Positions 1 to 9,271 of a DNA stretch of 64,000 nucleotides are shown here, in pieces. Numbering within the stretch: position 1 is the first letter of the stretch; each line of letters starts with the position of its first letter. Both the position numbers and the translations under genes were made by a program. Below the pieces are notes generated by a model. It was not told the origin of the DNA. It ran no database searches and saw only the letters and a program-made list of their open reading frames with translations. Source of the DNA: JAPOXR01 sp963664715 (GTDB lineage: Bacteria; Pseudomonadota; Alphaproteobacteria; Rhodobacterales; Rhodobacteraceae); assembly GCA_963664715.2 (NCBI GenBank), contig CAXXUY010000012.1:496001-560000 (forward strand), written 5' to 3'.

Positions 1-600
1 ACATGGACATCGGGTGCGATCATAGTCGGGTATGCCATTCCGGGATTCCTGTTCGCAATCCTGCTGCTGGTACTGTTTGCCGGAGGGTCCTACCTGAAGT
101 TGTTTCCGCTGCGAGGGCTTGTCTCCGACAACTTCGATGAACTCAGCCTGATCGGAAAGATGCTGGACTACTTCTGGCATATCTCATTACCGGTACTTGC
201 ATCTACCATTTCAGCCTTTGCCACCCTTACGCTGCTTACAAAGAACAGCTTCCTTGACGAAATCAAGAAGCACTACGTCATGACAGCGCGCGCCAAGGGA
301 CTGACCGAACGGCGGGTGCTGTATGGCCATGTATTCCGCAATGCCATGCTGATCGTTGTCGCCGGATTTCCCGCTGTGTTCGTTTCGGTGTTCTTCGGAG
401 GATCACTGATTATCGAGACAATCTTCTCGCTGGATGGTCTCGGTCGCCTGGGTTTCGAGGCGGCGGTGGCAAGGGATTATCCCGTCATATTCGGAACCCT
501 TTACGTGTTTGGCCTTCTCGGACTGGTCGTCGGGATCATTTCAGACCTGATGTATGTCTGGATCGACCCCCGAATAGATTTTGAAACCCGCGAAACATGA
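1..600 (+). CDS. yejB: Peptide/microcin C-type ABC transporter permease YejB (3' part only)
   Basis: The reading frame is open from base 1, so this is the C-terminal ~199 residues of a protein that starts upstream of the window. It is an inner-membrane permease of the DppB/OppB class, and the stretch FPLRGLVSDNFDEL is typical of the YejB subgroup that imports peptides and microcin C. The cytoplasmic EAA loop (TARAKGLTERRVLYGHVFRNA) followed by the last membrane helices is visible. It ends at a TGA overlapping the ATG of yejE by 4 bases, so the genes are probably translationally coupled. The binding protein YejA would be expected upstream, outside the window. Subfamily assignment rests on the YejE/YejF neighbours as well as on this sequence. 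Confidence 0.88.
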   Translation, partial: TWTSGAIIVGYAIPGFLFAILLLVLFAGGSYLKLFPLRGLVSDNFDELSLIGKMLDYFWHISLPVLASTISAFATLTLLTKNSFLDEIKKHYVMTARAKGLTERRVLYGHVFRNAMLIVVAGFPAVFVSVFFGGSLIIETIFSLDGLGRLGFEAAVARDYPVIFGTLYVFGLLGLVVGIISDLMYVWIDPRIDFETRET

Positions 601-1706
601 TCAGGAGTTCGCCACTTGCGCGCCGTCGATGGCGAAACTTCAGAACGAACAGGCGGGCGTTCTGGTCACTGATCGTTTTCATCGTGATATTCACATTTAC
701 CCTGTTTGCAGAGTTTGTCTCAAACGACAGGCCGTTGCTGGTCAAGTACCGGGACCATTACTTTACGCCAATTTTCCGGTTCTACCCGGAAACAGCCTTC
801 GGCGGGGATTTTCAAACCGAGGCAGTCTACCGTGACGTGGAGGTCAAATGCCTGATCATTTCAGGCGGGCTGGAGGCGTGCTGGGATGATCCGGAAGATA
901 CGATCTCCGATGCGCGGGACGGTGAAATCGACGGTGAGCCGATTGAACGGGGCTGGCTGTTGTGGCCGCTGATTCCGTACTCCTTCGATACCATAAACGA
1001 CATTGGACAGGCAGCGCCGTCACCACCGGATTCCGACCATTGGCTGGGCACCGACGACACGGCAAGGGACGTGCTGGCCCGGGTGATCTACGGGTTTCGA
1101 CTGTCGATCCTGTTCACGATCGTCGTGACCATATCGACATCTGTGCTTGGCATTGCCGCCGGCCTCATACAGGGCTATTTCGGCGGGTTGATCGACCTGT
1201 TTTTCCAGAGACTTATCGAAGTCTGGGGAGCGACTCCTTCCCTTTATATCATCATCATCGTTGCGGCCATCTGGCAGATGGATTTCTGGCTGCTCGTCAT
1301 CCTGATGACGATCTTCGGATGGACTGCACTGGTCGGGGTGGTCAGGGCCGAATGTCTGCGAGCCCGAAATTTCGAATATGTGCGTGCTGCACGCGCGCTC
1401 GGAGTATCGAATGCGAACATCATGTTCCGGCACGTCCTGCCCAATGCGATGGTTGCCACGCTGACGCTGCTTCCCTTCATAATCACGGGGACGATCGGCG
1501 CCCTTGCTGCCCTCGACTTTCTGGGGTTCGGCCTGCCATCCAAGGCGCCGTCACTGGGAGAGCTTACGCTTCAGGCAAAGCAGAACCTCCAGGCGCCCTG
1601 GCTGGGCTTTACTGCTTTCGTAACGTTCGCGGTCATGCTCTCCTTGCTCGTGTTCATCTTCGAAGGCGTCCGTGATGCCTTCGATCCCAGGAAGACGTTC
1701 AAGTGA
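597..1706 (+). CDS. yejE: Peptide/microcin C-type ABC transporter permease YejE
   Basis: Second membrane subunit of the Yej importer, 369 residues. One N-terminal membrane helix (about residues 22-42) is followed by a long periplasmic segment of roughly 120 residues with the YejE-type NDRPLLVKYRDHYF and FYPETAFGGDF stretches; the C-terminal half is a standard binding-protein-dependent permease domain with its EAA loop near residues 255-280 (ARNFEYVRAARALGVSNANI). The long periplasmic insertion separates YejE from ordinary DppC proteins. ATG overlaps the yejB stop, and the stop overlaps the start of yejF, consistent with one transcript. Confidence 0.92.
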   Translation: MIRSSPLARRRWRNFRTNRRAFWSLIVFIVIFTFTLFAEFVSNDRPLLVKYRDHYFTPIFRFYPETAFGGDFQTEAVYRDVEVKCLIISGGLEACWDDPEDTISDARDGEIDGEPIERGWLLWPLIPYSFDTINDIGQAAPSPPDSDHWLGTDDTARDVLARVIYGFRLSILFTIVVTISTSVLGIAAGLIQGYFGGLIDLFFQRLIEVWGATPSLYIIIIVAAIWQMDFWLLVILMTIFGWTALVGVVRAECLRARNFEYVRAARALGVSNANIMFRHVLPNAMVATLTLLPFIITGTIGALAALDFLGFGLPSKAPSLGELTLQAKQNLQAPWLGFTAFVTFAVMLSLLVFIFEGVRDAFDPRKTFK

Positions 1707-3292
1707 CAGACCCGCTGCTGAAGGCCCGGAACCTGTCCGTTTCGTTTTTCCAGGACGGTAATGAGACGAAAGCTGTTCGCGGTGTTGATCTCGAGATTGC
1801 CCCCGGTGAAACCGTGGCAATCGTCGGAGAATCAGGGTCGGGCAAATCTGTAACTGCCTTGTCCACGGTCGGACTGCTTCCGGATAACTCGGTAGTCACG
1901 GGTTCCGTCACCTACAAGGGACAGGAGATCGTCGGCGCCAGCCCCACGACGCTTCGCCACCTGCGCGGCAACGACATCAGCTTCATTTTCCAGGAACCGA
2001 TGGTCTCGCTCAACCCGTTGCACACCCTGGAAAAGCAGATCAGGGAGAGCCTGTCACTGCATCAGAACCTGTCCGGGGAACAGGCGCGACAACGCACGAT
2101 CGAATTGCTTGCGAGCACTGGAATCGATGACCCTGAAGGACGGTTGAGGTCCTATCCGCACCACCTGTCAGGCGGCCAGAGGCAGCGCGTGATGATCGCA
2201 ATGGCCCTGGCAAACAAACCTGACCTCCTGATAGCCGATGAACCAACCACCGCTCTCGATGTCACGATTCAGGCGCAGATCCTCGATCTCCTCGTGGATT
2301 TGAAGGACAGGTACGGAATGAGCCTGCTCTTCATCACGCACGATTTGAGCATCGTCAGCCGAATGGCCGATCGCGTCTACGTCATGAAGGATGGGTTCAT
2401 TGTCGAAAACGGGCCAACGGGGAAGATATTCAGCGCACCCGAACACCCATACACCCGCCTCCTGCTGGAGGCAGAACCAACCGGCCAGCCCACCCCCGTC
2501 GAGAGACGGGCTGAAACCGTTGTAAAGGTCGAGGGTTTGCGTACCTGGTTCCCGATTCAGCGGGGCGTCCTGCGCAGAACGGTCGGCCATATCAAGGCAG
2601 TGAATTCCGCGACGTTTACCGTTCGCCGCGGCGAAACTCTGGGCATCGTCGGCGAATCCGGCTCCGGCAAAACCACATTGGCGTTGGCTGCGCTCCGCCT
2701 GGTGTCCTCGGAAGGGAGCATCAAGTTCCACGACCGGGAGTTGCAGAATCTGAGAAGCGGTGACCTCAGAATTGTCCGCAGGGAGATGCAGGTTGTCTTC
2801 CAGGATCCGTTCGGTTCGCTATCACCAAGAATGACGGTCGAACAGATCGTGTCCGAGGGCCTGGGTGTTCACGGAGTGGCCCGCAGTGCCAACAGCCGGG
2901 AGTTGACGTCCAGGATACTGTCCGAAGTCGGCATAGATCCCGGCATGATGGAAAGGTACCCGCACGAGTTTTCAGGTGGCCAACGTCAACGGATTGCCAT
3001 AGCGCGGGCGATGATCCTGCGTCCCAAACTCGTGATCCTTGACGAACCAACCTCTGCCCTGGATCGAACGGTCCAGGCGCAAATCGTCGATCTCCTTCTC
3101 GACCTCCAAGAGAAGCACCGGCTGGCCTACATTTTCATCAGTCATGACCTGAGGATCATCAAGGCTCTTTCGCACAACATCATGGTCATGAAACAGGGCG
3201 ATGTCGTGGAGTCGGGAGACGCAAGTGAAGTCTTCGCAAGCCCGAAGACCGAATATGCCCGCTCCCTGCTAAATGCGGCGTTCGGACAATAG
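1703..3292 (+). CDS. yejF: Peptide/microcin C-type ABC transporter ATP-binding protein YejF
   Basis: Cytoplasmic ATPase of the Yej importer with two fused nucleotide-binding domains, 529 residues, the usual YejF length. Domain 1 has Walker A GESGSGKS (about residue 40), signature LSGGQRQR and Walker B LLIADEPTTALD. Domain 2 repeats these as GESGSGKT (about residue 318), FSGGQRQR and LVILDEPTSALD. The start is GTG overlapping the yejE stop by 4 bases. This fused two-domain ATPase distinguishes Yej from Dpp/Opp systems, where the ATPases are separate genes. It is the last gene of the operon; the next 350 bases hold no gene. Confidence 0.93.
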   Translation: MTDPLLKARNLSVSFFQDGNETKAVRGVDLEIAPGETVAIVGESGSGKSVTALSTVGLLPDNSVVTGSVTYKGQEIVGASPTTLRHLRGNDISFIFQEPMVSLNPLHTLEKQIRESLSLHQNLSGEQARQRTIELLASTGIDDPEGRLRSYPHHLSGGQRQRVMIAMALANKPDLLIADEPTTALDVTIQAQILDLLVDLKDRYGMSLLFITHDLSIVSRMADRVYVMKDGFIVENGPTGKIFSAPEHPYTRLLLEAEPTGQPTPVERRAETVVKVEGLRTWFPIQRGVLRRTVGHIKAVNSATFTVRRGETLGIVGESGSGKTTLALAALRLVSSEGSIKFHDRELQNLRSGDLRIVRREMQVVFQDPFGSLSPRMTVEQIVSEGLGVHGVARSANSRELTSRILSEVGIDPGMMERYPHEFSGGQRQRIAIARAMILRPKLVILDEPTSALDRTVQAQIVDLLLDLQEKHRLAYIFISHDLRIIKALSHNIMVMKQGDVVESGDASEVFASPKTEYARSLLNAAFGQ

Positions 3293-3640
3293 ATTCGAGA
3301 GAGCTGAGACCGACCTGGCCATACAGTCTTCCGATCCGGTTTTCACTGGCTGCCCGCCGCTCGGTTCAGTCAATCCTACCGCTCGCAGGTGCCACTCGAT
3401 CTTGCAGGCCCGATACTTCCACCATTCGGGTCAGGAGGCAGTTCAGATTGAGCCTTACAGCCAGCAACGCGCCATCGCCCGTCCCCGCACAATTGCCGAC
3501 CCACGGATTTTCCGGTCTTTCGTCTAGCCCGCATATCTCACCAGGCAGGTTGCACGGGGCCGGTGTTTCTTTCACAGTCCGTTGTGAGTCAATGAGTTAA
3601 CGGACAGAAGGCAGACGGCCCCATGTAAACACACTGTCGC
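3293..3640. other. Gene-free gap after yejF, running into IS debris
   Basis: No convincing coding sequence on either strand; short open frames here lack a ribosome-binding site and recognisable motifs. The right part probably already belongs to the decayed IS1380 element. I did not find a clear rho-independent terminator after yejF. Confidence 0.5.
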
Positions 3641-4296
3641 GCACAGCCCACCGTCCTGCAACCTCACGGAAACCGGTCCGTCGAGGTCGGCTTCGACGGC
3701 GGATCCCTCACATCCGATGCCGGTGTCATGCTCCTGCGGGATCTGGACCGCGGCCTCGGTATCACCGGGTGCCTCGGTCGGGGAGCAAAGGCATCACCGC
3801 ATCGGGGCCGACATTGATGCGATGGGCAACCTTCCGGTCGAGATGCTCATTGGCGGATTCCCGGAGCCGCCGCGGGAGATCATCCTTGCCGTGGACGCCA
3901 CCAACGATCCGTTTCACGGGCACCAGGAGGGTCGGTTCCTCCAAGGGTACTGCAACGAGTATTGCTACCTTCCGCTCCATATCCTCTGCGGCGAGCGGCT
4001 GCTGTGAGCCAGGCTCCGAACCTCCGACCGGGATGCGGGCGACGGTCTGGTGGAGGAGCTTGACCGGATCATCCCGAGGCTCAGGGCCGCCTGGCCGGAC
4101 ATCCGGATCATTGTCCGGGGCGACAGCGGCTTTTGCCGGGATGCGATCATGTCCCGCTGCGAGGGGCACGGCATCGACTTCGTGCTCGGACTGGCCCGCA
4201 ACACCCGCCTGACGGAGATAATTGCGCCCGAGATGGACCTTGCCCGGTGGCTGTGCAGGTTGAGGCGGGCTCCGCAGCGGCTGTTCCGGGACTTCC

Positions 4297-6177
4297 TAGA
4301 GAGCGACAATCAAGGTGACAGCTCGTATTGCCTCACTTAAGAATGTTACTCTGGGCTGAACCTTTGCCTCATCAAGCATGTTACCGAAGACCCGGTGATT
4401 CTGGAAGCCAGTTCTGGGGGTGTGATCCGGACCGCAGGCTGCCACGGCAGGCCGGCCTGCCGTGGCAGCCTGCCGACGTTTGCGTTCCATGACCCCTGGC
4501 ACCTTTCGTTACGTCGTCTCGAATTCGGGTGCTGCGATCGCATCCGCGTGCGCCTGGTCTTCCCGGGGAGCGCTCTCGATGGCCGGTGATCCAAAGATCA
4601 CTTCCTGGACCCTTTCCTGACGCCAGATCTTCACCCGCCGCTGAAGCGTTCGCAACAGGTTGTCCGGATACAGGCCGGGATGTTCCTCCTGCAGCTGCTC
4701 CAGCAACTGCCGGCTCGTAACCCAGGGTTCGGCATCAAACCATGTCCGCAGCTGGTCCGTGACCTTCTCAAGCGGATCGGGTCGACGACGGCCGCGTTTC
4801 GGCCGTGGCTCCGGCCTGGAGGTCGGGCGAACCTCACCGTCCGTCCAGGCCGTGCGCAACGCGGCGAGAAAGTCGTTCAGCGAGGTCTCTTCCGGCCCGG
4901 CCTGCACCGGAACGCCATCCGCAAGATCGGCAATCTCCTGCTGCCCGCGTCGCATCTGCTGCAAGAGAAGAACGGGGTCCAGGCGTTTCTGCAACTCGGT
5001 GACCGCGTCACGCACGGCCCGGGATGTGCGGGCATCTTCAAGCAGCCGCCGGCACGGTGTTGCCGGCCGGTGGTAGCGTTTCCTGACCAGGGACCCGTCC
5101 CGGGTCTTTTCCGAGAGCTTGAACGAGGGTTGGAAAAAGTTCACGAACAGGCGCACCGTCCCGTAGAGCCGGGACAGCGCCGCCGCCGCCGCCAGCCCCT
5201 CAAGGCGGCGATATCCGACGATACGCCGAACCACGGAACCGTTCTTCTGTTCCACCAACGCCTGGTCGTTCTTGTGCCAGGGCCGGCTGCGCGTGAACTC
5301 GACCCCGCTCTCTTCGCAGTCTGCAAGAAGCGTCTCGTTCATGAAGACGCTGTCATTGTCCACATCGAAGCCGAGCAGGTCAAACGGAAGGCGTCTGCGC
5401 AGTTGGGCGAGGGTCTCCCGCACCAGGGTCTGCTCCCGGTACAGAACCGGAGCGCATTCGGTCCATCCGGTGGCGACGTCCGTGATGACCAGCGTTTGCA
5501 GAAAGCTCCCGCACGCGACCGGACCGCTGTGCGCGACCAGGTCGCCCTCCATGAACCCGGGCGCCGGATCCTGCCAGTCCTGGCCCGCACGTACAGGAAT
5601 CCGCCGCCGCACCGAAGTCGGCGAGAGCACGCACCGCCGGCGCCGGATGCCTGCCTTCTCACGGATATCGCGAAGACGCCGATCGATCGTCGCCGCGCTC
5701 ATCGCCAGAACACCGGCCCGCACATCTTCGCACAACTCCAGGTGCCCATGCCGCTCCATCGCCTCCACAAGAGACGGCAGCAAGACCTGCAGGCGCTTGC
5801 CGCATATCCGGTCCGAGGCCTCCCACAGGACAACCAGGGCATCCCGAACCTCGTCGCCATACTTGAATTTCCGCGACCTCCCATCACGCGTCTGCGTCGA
5901 AGCCGAACCCCGAAGCAGACGGATCGCATGCTTCCGGTGATGCCCAGTCACCGACACGAACTCGTCCAGTATGCGTGACTTGCCCGAGCGCTCTGCCTCG
6001 CCGTAACGCTGGCGCAAAGCCCCCAGCAATTCGTCTCGTGCCGACATGCTTAACCCCCTCATGATCCTGCTCCCAAAACAAATGCTCCGGGTAACATTCT
6101 TGATGAGGCAACGGATCGGTCGAAAGTAACGTATTTGGTGAGGCAACGCGAGCTATCATCCAGATTGTCGCTCTATA
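4297..6177. mobile_element. Complete 1881-bp DDE insertion sequence nested in the IS1380 remnant
   Basis: Both ends are defined by sequence: the element is flanked by the direct repeat ACTTCC (4291-4296 and 6178-6183), and removing it plus one copy restores the IS1380 reading frame. The outer ends are imperfect inverted repeats (TAGAGAGCGACAATC at left; complement of the right end TATAGAGCGACAATC). Inside each end lie two tandem copies of a ~21-bp motif beginning TTGCCTCA and ending GTTAC (4328-4349, 4364-4384; inverted at 6091-6111 and 6126-6146), probably transposase-binding sites. One transposase gene on the minus strand fills the element. Family is an integrase-core (rve) type; I cannot fix the ISfinder family. 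Confidence 0.88.
4509..6047 (-). CDS. DDE transposase (integrase-core domain) of the nested IS
   Basis: 512 residues from ATG 6047, chosen because GAGGGGG lies six bases upstream; the frame is open further 5' to 6146 but without support. The N-terminus is a helix-turn-helix region (FVSVTGHHRKHAIRLL). The catalytic core follows: first Asp in MEGDLVAHSG, second Asp in LLGFDVDNDSVFMN, and Glu in DQALVEQKNGSVVRR. The C-terminal ~120 residues are basic and end with a WRQERVQEV segment. This architecture matches IS481/ISNCY-like transposases of the retroviral-integrase superfamily. The frame is intact, so the element may still be mobile. Confidence 0.85.
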   Translation of the reverse strand: MSARDELLGALRQRYGEAERSGKSRILDEFVSVTGHHRKHAIRLLRGSASTQTRDGRSRKFKYGDEVRDALVVLWEASDRICGKRLQVLLPSLVEAMERHGHLELCEDVRAGVLAMSAATIDRRLRDIREKAGIRRRRCVLSPTSVRRRIPVRAGQDWQDPAPGFMEGDLVAHSGPVACGSFLQTLVITDVATGWTECAPVLYREQTLVRETLAQLRRRLPFDLLGFDVDNDSVFMNETLLADCEESGVEFTRSRPWHKNDQALVEQKNGSVVRRIVGYRRLEGLAAAAALSRLYGTVRLFVNFFQPSFKLSEKTRDGSLVRKRYHRPATPCRRLLEDARTSRAVRDAVTELQKRLDPVLLLQQMRRGQQEIADLADGVPVQAGPEETSLNDFLAALRTAWTDGEVRPTSRPEPRPKRGRRRPDPLEKVTDQLRTWFDAEPWVTSRQLLEQLQEEHPGLYPDNLLRTLQRRVKIWRQERVQEVIFGSPAIESAPREDQAHADAIAAPEFETT

Positions 6178-6480
6178 ACTTCCGTTACCGGACATTGAAC
6201 AGCTGGAGCTGGGAGCGGCGCGTGGTCGGCAAGGCCGAGTGGCTGCCAAGAGGCCCCAACCCCCGCTTCGTGGTGACCTCCCTGCAGAAGGATGGGATCG
6301 ATGACCGCACCCTTTACGAGGGGTTGCATTGCGCCCGCGGTGACATGGAGCTTCTGTTCAGGAGGCTCAAGGGCTTCCGGCACATCTTCTCTCGCTTCGA
6401 GAAGCTCGATGCGCTGTTCTTGGGCTTCGTAAACTTCGCACTCATCAACGATGCAGTGCGTTAGTGTGAACAGACCCTAG

Positions 6481-8143
6481 GAGCCTGTCGAAATACCGGC
6501 ATTGAAAGCGGTGTCCATGGCGTCTGAATGCCTGCACATCTTCATCGGCTCCGGGTCGAATTTCACCGGTGACCGGCGCCCGGACCCACCTCGGCGGCCA
6601 GCCTTGCCGACAATTCTGCCTGCCAGGGCTGCAATTCCGGTCGAATTCGGCTAAATTCCTGTTCTCAAGCCATGCTCCTTTGCCCTTCATGCCGCCGAAT
6701 GTCCGCCCAACAGCAGCCGGTGCATGCGCTTCAGGTTCCATGACGTGCAGACCAGGCTCCACTCGCCCTGAACAGCCTCGATGCCGCGCAGGCTGAACTG
6801 GTCAAAGCCCATGACCCTCTTGATGATTCCGAAGACCGGCTCGACGGCGGCCTTGCGCTTCGCGTAGATCCGCTCCCCTTCGGCAGAGCCCATCCGGTGC
6901 TTCATCCGCTCAACCGCATCGGCATCGGCAGGAGGCTCTGTCACCGGCACCCTTCTCTCCCGGAGTGGACGGTTGTGGTGCTGCCGGTCGGAAGCAATCA
7001 GGGGCTCGATGCCCCGATCGTCGCACAATTCAACATTGGCGCGGCTGAAATACCCGGTATCGGCGACGATGCCAGCCGGGCTGCCGACATCCTCGAGCGC
7101 GGCAAGCGCCGGTGCCATCTCGTCGACATCATTCGGTCTCTGGCTGACATGGGCATGGACAATGAGGTGGCTGCCATGGTCCACCGATGCCTGGGCGTTG
7201 TAAGCCTGCTCGAAGCCTCCGGATGACGGCATGATCCGCGAATCCGGGTCGGTGAAACTGATCTGGTCCCTGGGGCGGGGGCCCGGCACCGGCGGCTTCG
7301 GCGGCCTGCCGCCGAGCTTGCCTCCCCGTTCCCGTTCCTTCTGGCGCCGCTCTTGCATCTTCTCCTCGTATGCCGCCTGTTCGGCTGCATGGCGGGCCGC
7401 GGCGCGGGCCTCGATCTCCTTCCTGGCCTCGGCGATCTTCGCCAGGCGCTCTTGCCGGCGCCCGAGTTCCTCGGGAATGTCGAGAGCGCACTCCTGCTCG
7501 TCCGCCGCCTCGGCCAGTTCCAGCAGCCGGGCGACCTGCGCCTTCAGCTGCGCCTCGATGCGCTCCATATGCAAATGGCTCATCGCCCGGTGGCGGCTGG
7601 CATTGGCCTTCACCTTGGTGCCATCGAGGCTGACATGGCCAAGCTTCAGCATGCCCATGGTGCCGGCAATCGACAGCACCTGGACAAACAGCTCCTGCAG
7701 GGCAGGCAGGTGGCGCTTGCGGAAACGGGCAATGGTGTCATGGTCGGGATGAAGATTGCCGGTGACATAGCGCACCGCAACCGAGTCATGCGTCGCCGCT
7801 TCCAGCTTGCGGCTCGAATGCACGCCGGTTGAATAGCCGTAAAACAGCAGCGCCGTCATCATCACCGGGCAATAGGCTGGCTTGCCGCCATGCCGGTAGA
7901 CGCCGGTGATCTTGTCCAGATCCAGGGATTCGACGATCTCGACGACAAAGCGGGCCAGGTGATCGTCCGGCAGCCACTCCTGGATCGAAGGTGGCAACAG
8001 CCAGACCTCGTCACGATTGGCCCTCTGGAACCTGATCGACACAACATCATCCTCCAGACTGTTCATTCACTGCCCGATACTACCATATCTTGTGGAAAAG
8101 GACAGGAAATCACTGCAAATCCATGGCCAAATCCGACAGGCTC
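6481..8143. mobile_element. IS1182-family insertion sequence, apparently complete
   Basis: The element is bounded by the inverted repeat GAGCCTGTCG (6481-6490) and CGACAGGCTC (8134-8143) and is flanked on both sides by CTAG (6477-6480 and 8144-8147). CTAG is either a 4-bp target duplication or a palindromic target; IS1182-type elements are known for palindromic sites. The single transposase gene is on the minus strand and intact. The left CTAG directly abuts the end of an IS5-type remnant (AGTGTGAACAGACC), so this IS landed at the edge of older IS debris. Confidence 0.85.
6687..8066 (-). CDS. IS1182-family transposase
   Basis: 459 residues. The N-terminal IS1182-type domain (PPSIQEWLPDDHLARFVVEI, then YDP-like HGGKPAYCPVMMTALLFYGY) is followed by DHDTIARFRKRH, a catalytic Asp region LGHVSLDGTKVKANAS, a charged coiled-coil insertion of about 100 residues rich in Glu/Arg/Ala, the second Asp in GIVADTGYFSRANV and the final Glu in KRKAAVEPVFGIIKRVMGF. 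Order and spacing are those of IS1182 (IS5-related) transposases. The gene is open over its full length with no visible damage. Confidence 0.92.
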   Translation of the reverse strand: MNSLEDDVVSIRFQRANRDEVWLLPPSIQEWLPDDHLARFVVEIVESLDLDKITGVYRHGGKPAYCPVMMTALLFYGYSTGVHSSRKLEAATHDSVAVRYVTGNLHPDHDTIARFRKRHLPALQELFVQVLSIAGTMGMLKLGHVSLDGTKVKANASRHRAMSHLHMERIEAQLKAQVARLLELAEAADEQECALDIPEELGRRQERLAKIAEARKEIEARAAARHAAEQAAYEEKMQERRQKERERGGKLGGRPPKPPVPGPRPRDQISFTDPDSRIMPSSGGFEQAYNAQASVDHGSHLIVHAHVSQRPNDVDEMAPALAALEDVGSPAGIVADTGYFSRANVELCDDRGIEPLIASDRQHHNRPLRERRVPVTEPPADADAVERMKHRMGSAEGERIYAKRKAAVEPVFGIIKRVMGFDQFSLRGIEAVQGEWSLVCTSWNLKRMHRLLLGGHSAA

Positions 8144-8218
8144 CTAGTTGCGGCATTGCTTCCAAGGTTGGTGCTTCGGTATGAACTCGACTTTTACGGT
8201 GGAATCGGTTCAACATCG

Positions 8219-9268
8219 TCAAGCTGTACGACGCCCCAACAGCCAGACGAAGAAGATGCCACCGATTAACCCTGTTACGATGCCTATGGGCATGTCTTCG
8301 GGGGCCATCACAGTGCGCGCCGCAATATCGGCCCAGAGAAGGAAGATCGCACCAATCATGGCCGATGCTGGCAAGACACGGGTGTAATCGCCTCCTACCA
8401 GAATCCGCGCAATATGCGGGACCATGAGGCCGACAAATCCGATGATACCGGAAAAGGCGACCATCACCCCGGTGATAAGCGCTCCGACCACGAAGACGAC
8501 AAGTCGAAACCGGGCCACAGGGATGCCGAGCGTCGCGGCCGTCTCATCGCCGATTGTCATTGCGTTCAGCAGTGTTTTGCGGCTCATCAACCACGCCCCG
8601 CTCGCCAAGAAGACTATCAGCGGATAGATCAGCTGGGACCATTGCGCGAGGCCAAGGCCACCAAGCATCCAAAACACGACCGTATGAGATGCGCGGGGGT
8701 CGGCCAAAAAGATCAACCCATTCGCACCTGCCATGATGATGAAAGAGACCGCAACACCCGCCAGCACCAGGCGGTCCGCGCTGGTCGCATCGGCGAACCG
8801 GGACACTCCTAGAACGATAGCGGTCGCCATGAGCGCGCCAGCAAAGGCCAGAAGCGGGACAGTTAAAAGCCCAAGAAAAAGACCTGAGTGCAGGAGCGCA
8901 AAGATCGCACCAAAGGCACCTCCGGATGAGATGCCAAGAAGGTGCGGATCGGCAAGGGGGTTGCGGGTCACGGCTTGAAGTGCTGCGCCAACCAGTGCGA
9001 GACCGGCACCCACCATTATCGCCAAGAGTGCGCGCGGAAAGCGAATTTCCCAGACGATGGCCTCTCTGGCCCGGCTCCAAGTTGGGTCGATCAGCCCTGG
9101 TGAAACCTTGTTTGCCAGAATGCCCCAAACTGTGCTTGTGGGAACGGGAACAGCACCGACGGACACCGCGACGGACAAGGAGGCCAGCAATAGAATGATT
9201 CCACCGACGGCGAGGGTTAGCCACCGCCCAAAATTGGAACGGCGCAAATCCGTTGTGGCTTCGCTCAC
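8219..9268 (-). CDS. FecCD-type metal/chelate ABC transporter permease
   Basis: Inner-membrane permease of 349 residues with about nine to ten hydrophobic helices and FecCD landmarks: RFPRALLAIMVGAGLALVGA, NPLADPHLLGISSGGAFGA, and the C-terminal GFVGLMVPHIARILVGGDY. It would form the homodimeric channel for a metal chelate. It begins with GTG three bases after the binding-protein stop and is the last gene of the minus-strand operon (DUF1636, ATPase, binding protein, permease). Family members carry siderophores, haem, cobalamin or zinc chelates; the adjacent Zur-like regulator and CobW GTPase point to zinc here, which is inference. The IS1182-like element lies 75 bases beyond its stop. Confidence 0.92.
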   Translation of the reverse strand: MSEATTDLRRSNFGRWLTLAVGGIILLLASLSVAVSVGAVPVPTSTVWGILANKVSPGLIDPTWSRAREAIVWEIRFPRALLAIMVGAGLALVGAALQAVTRNPLADPHLLGISSGGAFGAIFALLHSGLFLGLLTVPLLAFAGALMATAIVLGVSRFADATSADRLVLAGVAVSFIIMAGANGLIFLADPRASHTVVFWMLGGLGLAQWSQLIYPLIVFLASGAWLMSRKTLLNAMTIGDETAATLGIPVARFRLVVFVVGALITGVMVAFSGIIGFVGLMVPHIARILVGGDYTRVLPASAMIGAIFLLWADIAARTVMAPEDMPIGIVTGLIGGIFFVWLLGRRTA

Positions 9269-9271
9269 ACC

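Larger units (their letters stand above)
3645..6464 (+). pseudogene. Decayed IS1380-family transposase, split by another IS and fused to an IS5-type C-terminus
   Basis: N-terminal IS1380 motif VGFDGGSLTSDAGVMLLRDL is read from about 3686, then a frameshift and a deletion of roughly 100 residues jump to the catalytic region (EIILAVDATNDPFHGHQEGR). An in-frame TGA at 4005-4007 replaces the residue after LCGERLL; the frame continues with DELDRII-like and VRGDSGFCRD segments to 4296. A 1881-bp IS interrupts it; joining 4296 to 6184 restores R-D-F-R-Y-R-T-L in frame, followed by RRVVGKAEWLP and FVVTSL. After CARGDME (about 6345) the protein no longer continues as IS1380 but as LFRRLKGFRHIFSRFEKLDA, an IS5-type C-terminus ending at 6464. 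The gene is non-functional. Confidence 0.85.

Noticed and set aside
4680..5978. 432-residue open frame antisense to the nested IS transposase
   Set aside because: Arg/Pro-rich shadow of a real DDE transposase; no motif or ribosome site.
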